Assembly: GCA_028687415.1 (NCBI GenBank)
Contig: JAQUAC010000001.1
Span: 1 to 37,046, forward strand
Reading direction: 5' to 3'
Length of the DNA: 37,046 nucleotides
Source: Acidocella sp.
GTDB lineage: Bacteria > Pseudomonadota > Alphaproteobacteria > Acetobacterales > Acetobacteraceae
Part shown: in pieces, positions 23,062-31,554 of the stretch
Layout: each line of letters starts with the position of its first letter
How positions within the stretch are numbered: position 1 is the first letter of the stretch
Notes under the pieces: model-generated
What the model was told of the DNA's origin: nothing
Databases searched by the model: none
What the model saw: only the letters and a program-made list of their open reading frames with translations
Program-made: the position numbers and the translations under genes

Positions 23062-25973
23062 TCGTTCACTGTCCATCGAAGGGTCAAAATCGGCGTAATG
23101 CTCGGGGTCGCCTGAAGCGAGTTGGCGATGGCGTCGAGCTTGGCGTCGATCTCGGCGCGAATGTCCTTCTTCCGTTTGAAGGTGGTCATCTTCAGCTCGT
23201 CGGCCTCTTCCTGCATGTTCTTTATCCGCCGCTGCTCGCGCACCTTGTCGGCCAAGCTGATGGCGGTGTTGCTGCGCAAGGCTTTCTTGGCGGCCTTGAT
23301 CTCGGTCTCCAGCTCTTTCACCCGCAGTTCGGCGGCCTGCTCCAGATCGTCGGCGTAGGCGTCCAGCTTCTCGGTCTCCTCATCAAGCCAGAGGCGACTT
23401 TCGTCCTCGATCTGAGCAAGGGCAGCCTGCCGGGCCGTGGCCTCGAAGCCGGCCATTCGATCTGCCGGCAGCGACTCGGCCGTTTGTGAGGCCACGGCCG
23501 GAACCAGGAACAGGTCATCGACTGTGGCCTGGTCGATCTCATCCGCTGCATCGTCGCAGAAGCCCGCGACAATTAACCGGTCGCGTTGGCCGATTTCTGG
23601 ATCAACGGACTTCATCGAGAGAAGGCTGACCGTCAGCCATCCCGTGCGGTCGGCAAGTCGGCCGACATTAGACAACCTGGGCCAACCCGCCGCACGATAG
23701 GCGGCATAATCGAAGGCCAGCATCGCGGTTGGGGCGCTGCGCTCCCGCGCGCGATTAACGATCTCCTCGGCCAGCGTGCCCTCGGCCAAGCGGAAAAACT
23801 GCCATCCCTTTTCATCGGCAAGGGGCCATTCCGTGGTCCAGGTCTTGCCGTCGAAGTCGAAACGCGGGCCGTTCGCCGCGTGAAACTGCGCGCCCGGCAG
23901 CTCGGCCTTGGCTACCGCCAAAAGCCGCTGCTCAAAAGCATCAAGGGTGATCTGGATGTCGTCACCGCGTTGGCGGAGCCGGGCCACCACGTCGCGGTCG
24001 AGCGCGTCGAAAACCTTTCGCCGGGCCTCCTGCATATCGGTCGTGATGCGGTCCTGAAGCTCCTCCTCGATGCGGCGAAACTCGGCCTCGACCTCGGCCT
24101 CGGTGCGGCCCCGCTGCACCGCTTCGACCACCTTGCGCTCGAAGTCGATCCCGCTTTCGATGGCTCCCAGCACGCCGTCGCTGGCCCCAAACACCCCCGA
24201 AAACAGCTTAAATTTGCTGTCCAGAAGCTCATAAACTCGCTGCTCGGCCTTGTTCCGACGATTCAGCATGTTCACGACGGTTACGTCGATCTTCTGGCCG
24301 TAGCGATGGCAACGACCGATCCGCTGCTCAACGCGCTGCGGATTCCAGGGAAGATCGAAATTCAACACGATGGAACAGAACTGAAGATTGATGCCTTCCG
24401 CCCCGGATTCCGTGGCAATCAGGATCGATTTATCCGCACCCCGGAACGCCTCAACAATCGCGGCCTTCATGTCGGAAGATCGCGACCCTGAAATCGCATC
24501 TGTCCCTTTATGCTGCTCGTTCCAGGCTTTATAGAGCGCCTGGCTGCCGGGGTCGCTGTTGGAGCCGTTCAACAACACAACCTGGCTGCCGTAGCCGTTC
24601 TCGGCCAACAAGGCCGCAAGGTAATTCTGGGTACGGACGGACTCGGTGAAGATCACCACCTTGCGCTGGCCGTTACGCCGGACAACCTCGTCCAGCACCT
24701 CCGGCAACCGTGCGACCAGCTTCTCGCCCTTGGCGTTCGGGCCGATCTCCCGCGCAAGGGCGATGTAGGACTCCAGCTCGGCAATCTCGGCCTTCAGCTT
24801 GGCGGGGTCGATCTCCGGGGCCTTGGTCTCTTCGTCGTCCGCCCCGGTGTCGCCGGCCGCGTCGGCGGACTCCCCGTCAAGCGTGGCTGTCTCGGCCAGC
24901 TCCTCCGCCAGCTCCTCGGTGTCGCCAACATCGGCAACCGTCGAAACATCGGCAACCTGGTGGCGGCGCAAGCGGTCCAGCACGGTTTGCAAAAAGCCCA
25001 AGATAGCCGCGACAGAAGAGCCGAGAATCTTGCGGGCCTGAATGATGACAAGCTGATTGGGTCGCAGCCCAAAGGCTATGGAATCGGGCCGTTGCAGATA
25101 GGCGGAAACCTTCTCGTAAAGCTCGGTTTCCCGGTCGGACGGCTCAAAGTCAAAGGTCGTCGCCATGCGCCGGGTGAAGGAAACATGGCCGGCTTCCTGC
25201 ACGTCGCGGCGAAGATGGCGCTTGTAGATCGGGGCCATGCGACGGCGAAGGGCCGTCAGGGCCAAGGCGTTGGTCTGCCGACTCTCATACATCGTCTTGA
25301 AGCTGCGCTCGTCACCGAAAAACTGCTGATCAATGATCGAAACCAACCCATAAAGCTCCATCAGGGAGTTTTGGAGCGGCGTAGCCGTGAGAAGGATTTT
25401 GAAGCGATCTTTGACCGCATCGCGCAGGGCCTTGGCCCGCGCGGAACCAGCCTTTTTGTAGACGTTCCGCAAGCGGTGCGCTTCGTCGAAAACAACCAAA
25501 TCCCAATGAACCCGCTGCACGTCATCGGCGCGGCGGGCGGCGAATTCATAGGATGTCAGAATGATTTCCTGGGCAGCGTCAAACGGGCGGGGCTGGCCGG
25601 ATTTCTGGGCCTCGGCCCAGGTCCGGGCCTCCATAATCCTGCTGGGGAGAGAGAATTTCTCCCTTAGCTCTTGCTGCCACTGCTTGCGAAGCGATGCCGG
25701 AACGACAAGCAATATCCGGCGGCGGCGCTCCGCCCAGCACTGAGCAATGACCAGGCTGGCCTCAATCGTCTTCCCCAGCCCCACCTCGTCAGCGAGGATG
25801 ACCCCTCTGGACAAAGGGGAGTGCAGCGCAAAGAGCGCGGCATCGACCTGATGCGGCTTGGTTTCAACCCGTGCGGTTGAAAGGTTTTTGGCAAAAGCAT
25901 CTTCGCCGCGCCCTTCAAGCGTGATGCGATGCGCCAGATAGGTGCCGTGATGAGGAGTGTACCCGGCGATCAT
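23058..25973 (-). CDS. SNF2/RapA-like helicase of the defence operon
   Basis: A 971-residue DNA translocase. The SNF2 Walker A block ADEVGLGKTIEA is at about 61-72, DEAHRLRN near 165-172, and LLTATPLQNSLMELYG follows. The helicase C domain has SGAEGINLQ, LPWNPQRVEQRIGRCHRYGQ and is about 500-560. An acidic insert (about 365-410) separates the two lobes, and the last 150 residues are a long coiled coil. Proteins of this type include DrmD of DISARM and BrxHII of BREX; no other component of those systems is present. The start at 25973 makes an ATGA overlap with vapC; an ATG at 25988 is the alternative. Confidence 0.9.
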   Translation of the reverse strand: MIAGYTPHHGTYLAHRITLEGRGEDAFAKNLSTARVETKPHQVDAALFALHSPLSRGVILADEVGLGKTIEASLVIAQCWAERRRRILLVVPASLRKQWQQELREKFSLPSRIMEARTWAEAQKSGQPRPFDAAQEIILTSYEFAARRADDVQRVHWDLVVFDEAHRLRNVYKKAGSARAKALRDAVKDRFKILLTATPLQNSLMELYGLVSIIDQQFFGDERSFKTMYESRQTNALALTALRRRMAPIYKRHLRRDVQEAGHVSFTRRMATTFDFEPSDRETELYEKVSAYLQRPDSIAFGLRPNQLVIIQARKILGSSVAAILGFLQTVLDRLRRHQVADVSTVADVGDTEELAEELAETATLDGESADAAGDTGADDEETKAPEIDPAKLKAEIAELESYIALAREIGPNAKGEKLVARLPEVLDEVVRRNGQRKVVIFTESVRTQNYLAALLAENGYGSQVVLLNGSNSDPGSQALYKAWNEQHKGTDAISGSRSSDMKAAIVEAFRGADKSILIATESGAEGINLQFCSIVLNFDLPWNPQRVEQRIGRCHRYGQKIDVTVVNMLNRRNKAEQRVYELLDSKFKLFSGVFGASDGVLGAIESGIDFERKVVEAVQRGRTEAEVEAEFRRIEEELQDRITTDMQEARRKVFDALDRDVVARLRQRGDDIQITLDAFEQRLLAVAKAELPGAQFHAANGPRFDFDGKTWTTEWPLADEKGWQFFRLAEGTLAEEIVNRARERSAPTAMLAFDYAAYRAAGWPRLSNVGRLADRTGWLTVSLLSMKSVDPEIGQRDRLIVAGFCDDAADEIDQATVDDLFLVPAVASQTAESLPADRMAGFEATARQAALAQIEDESRLWLDEETEKLDAYADDLEQAAELRVKELETEIKAAKKALRSNTAISLADKVREQRRIKNMQEEADELKMTTFKRKKDIRAEIDAKLDAIANSLQATPSITPILTLRWTVNE

Positions 25974-26395
25974 GAAGCCGAACTCCAAGGGTTGATTATC
26001 TCAACCCCGCACCCCTCAAAGTCCGGCACGTTGCGTGTGGCAAGCGCCGCGCCGCGCGACCGCGCGATTGCGGCAATCTGGGCATCTGCCTGTGAAATCG
26101 GCCGGCCGGCCTGGCGGCGCTCGGCCGCGATCTCGGCGAAGGCGACGGCTGCCGGGCTATCGAAGGGCAGGATGCGACCGCTGAAGTCCTCCCCCAGCAT
26201 GTTCTCGATCTCGACGGCAAGGGCCGATCGCCGCTTACCGGGCGGCATGAGGGCAAGGCCATAGCGCAGTTCGGCCTCGGTGATGGCGGAGATAAACACG
26301 CTGGCAGCCGGTTGGTCGGCAAGCCACTGCTCAACCGCCACCTCGGGAGCCGCGCGCATCAGCTCTGACAGGATGTTCGTATCGAGAAGGATCAT
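25970..26395 (-). CDS. vapC: VapC/FitB-type PIN-domain toxin
   Basis: A 141-residue PIN ribonuclease. The acidic metal-binding residues are visible: D5 in LLDTNILSEL, E in ITEAELRYG (about 38-46), D in ISQADAQIAAIA (about 100-111) and D in LATRNVPDFEG. PIN toxins cleave tRNA or rRNA and are held inactive by their antitoxin. It overlaps vapB (ATGA at 26392-26395) and also the SNF2 gene (ATGA at 25970-25973), so it sits inside a translationally coupled chain rather than in a separate module. Confidence 0.93.
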   Translation of the reverse strand: MILLDTNILSELMRAAPEVAVEQWLADQPAASVFISAITEAELRYGLALMPPGKRRSALAVEIENMLGEDFSGRILPFDSPAAVAFAEIAAERRQAGRPISQADAQIAAIARSRGAALATRNVPDFEGCGVEIINPWSSAS

Positions 26396-26640
26396 TCGTC
26401 GAAGGACGGCGGCGCGCGCATCGGCTCGCGGGGAACCGTAGGCAGTTCCACCCCGCCAAGCGGCGCGAAGCGGGCACGAATAGCGGTCGCCAGATTACCC
26501 TGCCGCGTCGGCTCGCGGCTGAGCGCGGAACGGAGAATATCCCGCGCCTCGTCCTCCATCGAACGGCCATGGATCGCCGCCTGGATGCGGAGCCGCGCCT
26601 TCAGGGGATCGTCGAGATTTCGAATCGTGATGCTTGCCAT
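26392..26640 (-). CDS. vapB: FitA/VapB-type ribbon-helix-helix antitoxin
   Basis: An 82-residue antitoxin. The start MASITIRNLDDPLKARLRIQ and the following HGRSMEDEARDILR are the FitA-type ribbon-helix-helix. The C-terminal half is an unstructured, proline-rich tail that would wrap the toxin. The ATG at 26640 has GAGG 5 nt upstream. It is the first gene of the operon, so the VapBC complex bound at the inverted repeat 26649-26683 would also set transcription of the SNF2, mod and res genes. Confidence 0.92.
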   Translation of the reverse strand: MASITIRNLDDPLKARLRIQAAIHGRSMEDEARDILRSALSREPTRQGNLATAIRARFAPLGGVELPTVPREPMRAPPSFDE

Positions 26641-26648
26641 AGCCGCCT

Positions 26649-26694
26649 CGCAATCATTGCTGACATTATAAGCATTGATTGCGGGCGTTTCCAA
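26649..26694 (-). promoter_or_regulatory. Promoter and operator of the vapBC-defence operon
   Basis: On the minus strand TTGGAA (26694-26689) and a perfect TATAAT (26670-26665) are 18 bp apart. An inverted repeat with 8-bp arms, CGCAATCA (26649-26656) and TGATTGCG (26676-26683), encloses the -10 box. This is the usual place for repression by a FitAB/VapBC complex. The whole element fits in the 56-bp gap between the neighbouring genes. Confidence 0.8.
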
Positions 26695-26696
26695 CC

Positions 26697-27374
26697 CTAC
26701 TGCGCCGGCACGGTGATCGTGCAGCGCTGTTCCTTCTTCGCCTTGGCCGCCGCCTCCCGGCACGCCGCCAGCGCCTCCTGATTGACGCGCACCAGGTTGG
26801 AGGCGTCCGCCAAGCCGCGCCATCCGTCCGGGCTACCGGCCTGCATCAAGGCGATGCCGGCATTCCAGCGATTGGCGTTCATGATGACAGCCGCCACGGC
26901 GCTATCCCCGCCGAAAGGCAGCGCACCAGCCACGAACGGCGACACCAGCAACCCGACGACCAAGGCCCCCGACGCGGCATACAGCAGCCAGTTGCGCTGC
27001 GCGTCCTGCTTCCGCACCGTGCCGATCAGGCCGGCGAGTTGGTGCCGCTCGCGCTCTGCGTCCTGAGCGGCCCGGTCGAGCTTCTGCGCCGCCTCGCGCA
27101 TCAGCACATTGCCAGCCTGGGCGACGGCCTGCTGATGCTGCTCGGGCGTCAGCCGGAGCGCCGGATGCTTCTCGATGCCGGCAAGCCGGCTCTCCACGGT
27201 CGCCATCCCCTGCGCGATCGTGCCAAGCGATGGCGTGTAATCCGGCGGTCGGCTTTCCTCCCAAGCGGCCGGCAGTGCCTCCACGGCCCGCCGCAGCTCC
27301 GACACCTCGGCGCGCAAATCCTCGAAAGCCTGCGCCGGGTCGGCCGCCCCGTGATGATCTGCCTCGTCCTCCAT
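26697..27374 (-). CDS. Membrane-anchored protein downstream of traA (DUF6118-like)
   Basis: A 225-residue protein with a long coiled-coil N-terminus (about 10-120), one membrane helix (about 130-150, NWLLYAASGALVVGLLVSPF), and a short C-terminal region outside the membrane. It starts 18 nt after the traA stop with GGAGG at 5 nt spacing, so it is in the traA operon. Proteins of this layout are found beside Ti-type traA genes in alphaproteobacterial plasmids; I believe they are annotated DUF6118, which I could not check. A link between relaxosome and membrane is conceivable. Confidence 0.75.
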   Translation of the reverse strand: MEDEADHHGAADPAQAFEDLRAEVSELRRAVEALPAAWEESRPPDYTPSLGTIAQGMATVESRLAGIEKHPALRLTPEQHQQAVAQAGNVLMREAAQKLDRAAQDAERERHQLAGLIGTVRKQDAQRNWLLYAASGALVVGLLVSPFVAGALPFGGDSAVAAVIMNANRWNAGIALMQAGSPDGWRGLADASNLVRVNQEALAACREAAAKAKKEQRCTITVPAQ

Positions 27375-27392
27375 AAATCCTCCGTCTCTGCC

Positions 27393-30300
27393 CTACATCG
27401 ACATCCCAAGCCCACGATCGCGCCGGATGCCGTGACTGATGGCCCGCTCGATATTCGGCTCCCGCACCACCCGGTCGAGCCGCGAACCCGCCTCGATGCC
27501 GAGTTCCTTGGAGCGCGAGCGCATCAAGGATTCGAGCTGCGGATCGCGTTTCAACTCGCCGGCCACCGCCTTCATGCGCTCCTCGACCTTGCCGCGCGCC
27601 TCGGCCTGGTCCCAGCCACTCAGGCGCTCCTGCTGCGCCTCCAACCCGTTCCACACCTTGACTAGGCGCTCGGCTTTCAGGTTCGGGTCCTGCCGCACCC
27701 GGTCCTCGTGCTGAATGCCGGCGACGAGCTGCGCGGCACGCTCCCGCCCCTGCATCCCGGTCATCGCCTGGTGGGTGGCCGGCTCATGCTCCATGGCGGT
27801 CAGCAGATCCCGCGTTGCACCTGGCCGGGCCGCGTCCAGCGCCCCGCCGGCATCGCGTAGCGCAAGCTTCTGGTGCTCAAGGACGGGGAGGTTCTGCTCC
27901 CGCATCCGCGCTGCATCGGTCCAGGCGCGGGCATAGCGGTCCACCGCCCGGTTCAGCCCGTCCGGGGCATCAAGCTGCGCCGGCTCCGGCGCACGCTCCC
28001 GCGTCGGGCGATCCCGCGCCGAACGCTCGGCCTCCGGCCGGCTGCGGCTGAGGTTCAACCCGTCGAACATGCCGCGATCCCGCGCCGGGCGCTTCTGCGC
28101 CGGCGGCTCGGCCTGCCGATCGGCGGCACGGTCCCGCGTCGGGCGGTCCTGCGTCGGGCGCTCGCGCATCGCCTGCGGCACGATGATTTCGCTCTCCATG
28201 CCCCGCCGCTGGGCATAGGCGGTCCGGTCGTAGTCCAGCGTCGTTTCCTTGGCCTGCGACCGCGACAGCCGTGCCGACAGTACGCCTTCGGCGCGGAATT
28301 CCTCGCGGCTGGCATAGAGCTGTGCCTCGTCCCGGTGCCGCGTCATGGCAACATAGGTCAGATGCCGGTCCATCGTGCCCGAGGCCAGCACATAGGCCCG
28401 GTCCACCGTCGCCCCCTGCGCCTTGTGGATGGTGGTGGCATAGCCGTGATCCACCGCCGCGTAATCGGCCATCGAGACCGACACCGCCCTCCCCTGCCCC
28501 GGACCCTTGGCGGAATCCAGCCGCACCACAAGCCGGCCGTCATCGGCCAAACCCGTAGCAGCCAAACCGGCAGCCTCGGCCCGGCCGGCCGCCTCGGCCC
28601 GCTCCACCGTCCCAAGCATGCCGTTCTTCACGCCGAGGTCGCGGTTGTTCTCCCGGAACAGCAGCCGGTCGCCCGGCGCGAAGGCCCGCGCGCCCTCAGT
28701 GGTCTGGTAGGCGATCTCGCCGGCCAGTTCGCCGCGCTCCTGGCGGGCCGCGCGGATCGCCTCGTTGAGGTCCTGCACGTCGGCCCGGCGATGCGCCAGC
28801 ACCAGCCGCGAGCCGTCCGGCCGCGCCGCCATGTCGGCCATCACGTCGCGCACGATCGCCCCGCGTACCTGTTCCCCCGTGTCGTCCAGCCGGATCGCGC
28901 CACGCTCCGCATAGGCGGCCAGCCCCTCGGCCGTGCGATACCGGCCAAAATCCACCGACGCCGCCCGCTGCCAGTCCTCGCGCTGCCGGCGCACGCCCTC
29001 CAACTCGACAAACCCAACCCGCTCCGCCACGGATCGGAACGCCGCACCCGCGCCGATCGGCTGCAACTGCTCCGGATCGCCGACCAGCACGATTTTGGCC
29101 CCTGCCCGGTCCGCCTCGGTGATGAACCGGGAAAGCTGCTTCGAGCCGACCATGCCGGCCTCGTCGATCACGAACACGTCGCGCGGCCCGAGCTGGTCGA
29201 ACCCGCGTTCCCAGCCCCGTTCCCACGATGCCAGGGTGCGCGAGGCGATGCCGGACGACTCCTCCAGCCCCTCGGCCGCCTTGCCGGCCAGCGCGGCCCC
29301 GTGGACGTGGAAGCCCTGCGCTTCCCACGCCTCGCGCGCCGCCGCGAGCATAGTGCTCTTGCCCGCTCCGGCCAGCCCGACCACGGCGGCGATGCGCTCC
29401 GGTCCGGCGACATGCGCGACCGCCGCAAGCTGCTCGTCGGCAAGCTGGATGCCCGTCCGCTGCTGCGCCCCGATCGCCGCATTCACATGCCGGCCGGCGA
29501 CGCCGAAGCCGCGTTCCAAAACCATGCGGTCGGCGCTGATCGCCATGTCGCGTTCGATCGACACCATCTCGCGCGTCGAATAACGCGCCTGCTCGACAAC
29601 CCGCCCCTGTTCGTCGCGCTGCTCGGCCTGCAACTCCACCAGAACAGGCGACGCCATCACCTTCGCAAACGCCGCCTGGAACGCCTCCGCGCCATCGACG
29701 TAGCGGTGCAGCACCCGCGCCACGTCGTGCCGGTCGAACACGCTCTTTTCGGCCGTAATGAGCGTCAGAACCTGGTCCGGCTTCTCACGGATCAGCGCGG
29801 CGTTGCGCTTGGCTGCCTCCTCGTCCAGCCGAACCCGCGACACGTCCTTGCCGCGCCGCTCCATCTGCGTCGCATGCACCCCCATATGCACAGTCGGCTC
29901 GATCTCAAGCCCGCGCTCCTGGTGCGAGCGATGATCGACCCGGATGTCCAGCCCAGCCCGCGCCAGGTGTTCGTTGGTCCGTTGCTCCCACCCGATCCGG
30001 ATATCCCGCAGCTGCTCATGCGAAGTCGGCAGGCCAAGCGCCTGCAACTTCTTGTTCTCAAGCTCCAGGTCGGATTTCTCGCCAAGGCCATCCGGCCCTA
30101 CCTTCCGCGTCGTCATCATGATGTGGGCATGGTGATTGCGGATGTCGGTTTTGCCGTGCGGGCTATGGATCGCAAAATCCACCGCCACGCCATAGCGATC
30201 GGCAAGGCCCTGGGCGAACTCCCGCGTCAGCGCAAGCCGCTGTTCGCCGGCAAGCTCGTGCGGCAGGGAAACCTCGATTTCACGGGCAACGCGGGCGTCT

Positions 30301-30542
30301 TTGCGTTTCTCGGATGCCTCGGCGGCATTCCACAACGCCGAACGCTTCTTGGCCCATTCGGCATCCGCACCGGCCGGAAGCACGATCTCGGCATGCTCAA
30401 CGCCGGAGCGCCGCGAGAAATCATGCACCAGGCCATCGCGTTCGTTTTCCAGCCGTTCGGCGGCACGATAAGCCGCAGAGGCGACGGAGCTACGCCCGGA
30501 GGCTCGCGAGATAGGTTTCATGCTCAAATGGTAGAGCGCCAT
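27393..30542 (-). CDS. traA: Ti-type TraA relaxase-helicase, arc B
   Basis: A 1049-residue conjugative nickase joined to a helicase. The MobQ relaxase domain (about 1-240) has ASAAYRAAERL near the N-terminus and the histidine site NHHAHIM at about 136-142. The RecD-like part has Walker A GLAGAGKST (about 388-396), Walker B VFVIDEAGM (about 457-465) and TIHKAQGAT (about 702-710), ending the helicase with YVAMTRHRD. A disordered, R/P/D-rich linker (about 780-880) and a helical C-terminus follow. It should nick at 30584-30597 and unwind the transferred strand. Together with the shorter relaxase at 6692 the plasmid has two homologous but unequal nicking enzymes. Confidence 0.95.
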   Translation of the reverse strand: MALYHLSMKPISRASGRSSVASAAYRAAERLENERDGLVHDFSRRSGVEHAEIVLPAGADAEWAKKRSALWNAAEASEKRKDARVAREIEVSLPHELAGEQRLALTREFAQGLADRYGVAVDFAIHSPHGKTDIRNHHAHIMMTTRKVGPDGLGEKSDLELENKKLQALGLPTSHEQLRDIRIGWEQRTNEHLARAGLDIRVDHRSHQERGLEIEPTVHMGVHATQMERRGKDVSRVRLDEEAAKRNAALIREKPDQVLTLITAEKSVFDRHDVARVLHRYVDGAEAFQAAFAKVMASPVLVELQAEQRDEQGRVVEQARYSTREMVSIERDMAISADRMVLERGFGVAGRHVNAAIGAQQRTGIQLADEQLAAVAHVAGPERIAAVVGLAGAGKSTMLAAAREAWEAQGFHVHGAALAGKAAEGLEESSGIASRTLASWERGWERGFDQLGPRDVFVIDEAGMVGSKQLSRFITEADRAGAKIVLVGDPEQLQPIGAGAAFRSVAERVGFVELEGVRRQREDWQRAASVDFGRYRTAEGLAAYAERGAIRLDDTGEQVRGAIVRDVMADMAARPDGSRLVLAHRRADVQDLNEAIRAARQERGELAGEIAYQTTEGARAFAPGDRLLFRENNRDLGVKNGMLGTVERAEAAGRAEAAGLAATGLADDGRLVVRLDSAKGPGQGRAVSVSMADYAAVDHGYATTIHKAQGATVDRAYVLASGTMDRHLTYVAMTRHRDEAQLYASREEFRAEGVLSARLSRSQAKETTLDYDRTAYAQRRGMESEIIVPQAMRERPTQDRPTRDRAADRQAEPPAQKRPARDRGMFDGLNLSRSRPEAERSARDRPTRERAPEPAQLDAPDGLNRAVDRYARAWTDAARMREQNLPVLEHQKLALRDAGGALDAARPGATRDLLTAMEHEPATHQAMTGMQGRERAAQLVAGIQHEDRVRQDPNLKAERLVKVWNGLEAQQERLSGWDQAEARGKVEERMKAVAGELKRDPQLESLMRSRSKELGIEAGSRLDRVVREPNIERAISHGIRRDRGLGMSM

Positions 30543-30566
30543 ACCACTATCCTACTACCAAGCGCT

Positions 30567-30597
30567 GAGTTGCGAAGCAACTCGTAAGTGCGCCCTT
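30567..30597 (+). other. oriT with RSF1010/MobQ-type nic core
   Basis: A perfect 7-bp inverted repeat with a GAA loop (30567-30583) is followed directly by GTAAGTGCGCCCTT (30584-30597). This has the TAAGTGCGCCCT core of RSF1010 and other MobQ origins of transfer, with the inverted repeat on the expected side. It lies 24 bp upstream of traA. Confidence 0.88.
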
Positions 30598-30710
30598 TCA
30601 TAATCTTGCTGACGCTCGATTTGGCGCGGGAAGTCAGACAACCGGGAATTAGATACAGGAATAAGGTGGCAAAATATGGCGTTCTAACTCGGTCTCTGCG
30701 AGAATTGAGT

Positions 30711-30902
30711 ATGCAAACGATCTGCGCACGCTGCAACATGCCTATGCTCTGCGAGCCAGAAGGTGGATGCTGGTGTTCCACTCTACCGCATATCTGGCCG
30801 GTGCCGGGGGATGACGGCACCGAATGTCTCTGCCAGAATTGCCTTGAACAGCGGCAAGATCAGGCGTTGAAAGCGGCGGCTGATCTTAATCAAGAGGAAT
30901 GA
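30711..30902 (+). CDS. Small cysteine-rich CWC-type protein
   Basis: A 63-residue protein with eight cysteines in pairs (CARC, the GGCWC that gives the CWC motif, CLC and C), suggesting one or two zinc sites. The start at 30711 is chosen because the cysteine-rich domain begins there; the ribosome site is weak. It ends 2 nt before traD 2, so the two are likely co-transcribed from oriT outward. Its function is unknown; an early-transferred gene is plausible from its place. Confidence 0.7.
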   Translation: MQTICARCNMPMLCEPEGGCWCSTLPHIWPVPGDDGTECLCQNCLEQRQDQALKAAADLNQEE

Positions 30903-30904
30903 AC

Positions 30905-31240
30905 ATGGCGAAGAAAACCATCGAGGAACGGCTGGCCCAGCTTGAAGCCCAGCGCCAGACCCTGAAAGCCAGGCTCAGCAAGCAGGAACGCGCCAAAGAT
31001 ACCCGCCGTAAAATCCTGCTCGGCGCGCTGCTGCTGCACCGTCTCGGCGAGGATAACCGTGCGTTCGACCATACCCTGAAAGAATGGCTGCAACGCGAAT
31101 TGCCCGGCTTTCTCACCCGCGCGGACGACAAAGCCCTGTTCGCCGATCTGCTGGCCGCATCGAACACAAAACCGCAAACTCCCGCGTCGGGGACATCTGA
31201 GACCGGCACGGTCGATCTTCTCACGCCACCAGCGGCGTAA
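30905..31240 (+). CDS. traD: TraD/MobC-like mobilization accessory protein 2
   Basis: A 111-residue paralogue of the protein at 8318, with an N-terminal coiled coil and DTRRKILLGALLL near residues 33-45, then LPGFLTRADDKALFADLLA. The ATG at 30905 has AGAGGA 6 nt upstream. In arc A the traG gene follows directly; here traG is missing and a terminator-like hairpin starts 1 nt after the stop, as if traG was lost or never present in this replicon. Confidence 0.83.
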   Translation: MAKKTIEERLAQLEAQRQTLKARLSKQERAKDTRRKILLGALLLHRLGEDNRAFDHTLKEWLQRELPGFLTRADDKALFADLLAASNTKPQTPASGTSETGTVDLLTPPAA

Positions 31241-31241
31241 A

Positions 31242-31277
31242 GGCTACGCCTTGCGGGCACGACCGCAAGGCGTAGCC
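31242..31277 (+). terminator. Strong hairpin after traD 2
   Basis: A perfect 15-bp stem with a 6-nt loop (31242-31256 and 31263-31277) directly follows the traD 2 stop. No T-run follows, so it may act in mRNA stability. The stretch 31278-31535 holds no supported gene. Confidence 0.65.
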
Positions 31278-31535
31278 TGGTTGCCCGCAACCGCGTCGAA
31301 AGCCCGAGGCGATAAAGCCACCTTCTTTCCTCAAAACCATCTTTGCGGTGCGGCCACTACCCGTGGCCTTGTGCGCCAGAGCGAGCGCGGAGCGGGAGCC
31401 GCGTAGCGCGGCCCGAAGGGCCGTCTGGCGTTGTCCATGACAGTGACAACTAAAACCAGGACACAGTTTCCCAAGTGTGATTTGGCCGTTGGCCTATCCA
31501 CCCGTGCGGCCCTGTTGGGCCGCCACTCTAAAACA

Positions 31536-31554
31536 TAAATCGCGTAGCGATTTA
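31536..31554 (-). terminator. Terminator-like hairpin at the end of rep 2
   Basis: A perfect 8-bp stem with a 3-nt loop (TAAATCGC-GTA-GCGATTTA) overlaps the rep 2 stop codon. On the minus strand it is followed by TGTTTTAG. Confidence 0.55.

Noticed and set aside
24510..25667. Long plus-strand frame opposite the SNF2 helicase
   Set aside because: Composition and lack of any family signature show an antisense shadow; the minus-strand helicase motifs are complete.
1566..26395. A DISARM or BREX system
   Set aside because: An SNF2 helicase and an Eco57I-like methylase are present, but they lie more than 17 kb apart on opposite arcs and no drmA, drmB, drmC, pglZ or brxC gene is seen.
27873..30587. 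A plus-strand open frame of 904 codons covering most of traA
   Set aside because: It is the antisense shadow of the well-supported TraA relaxase-helicase in GC-rich DNA; its product is rich in R, P, H and A and has no recognisable motif.
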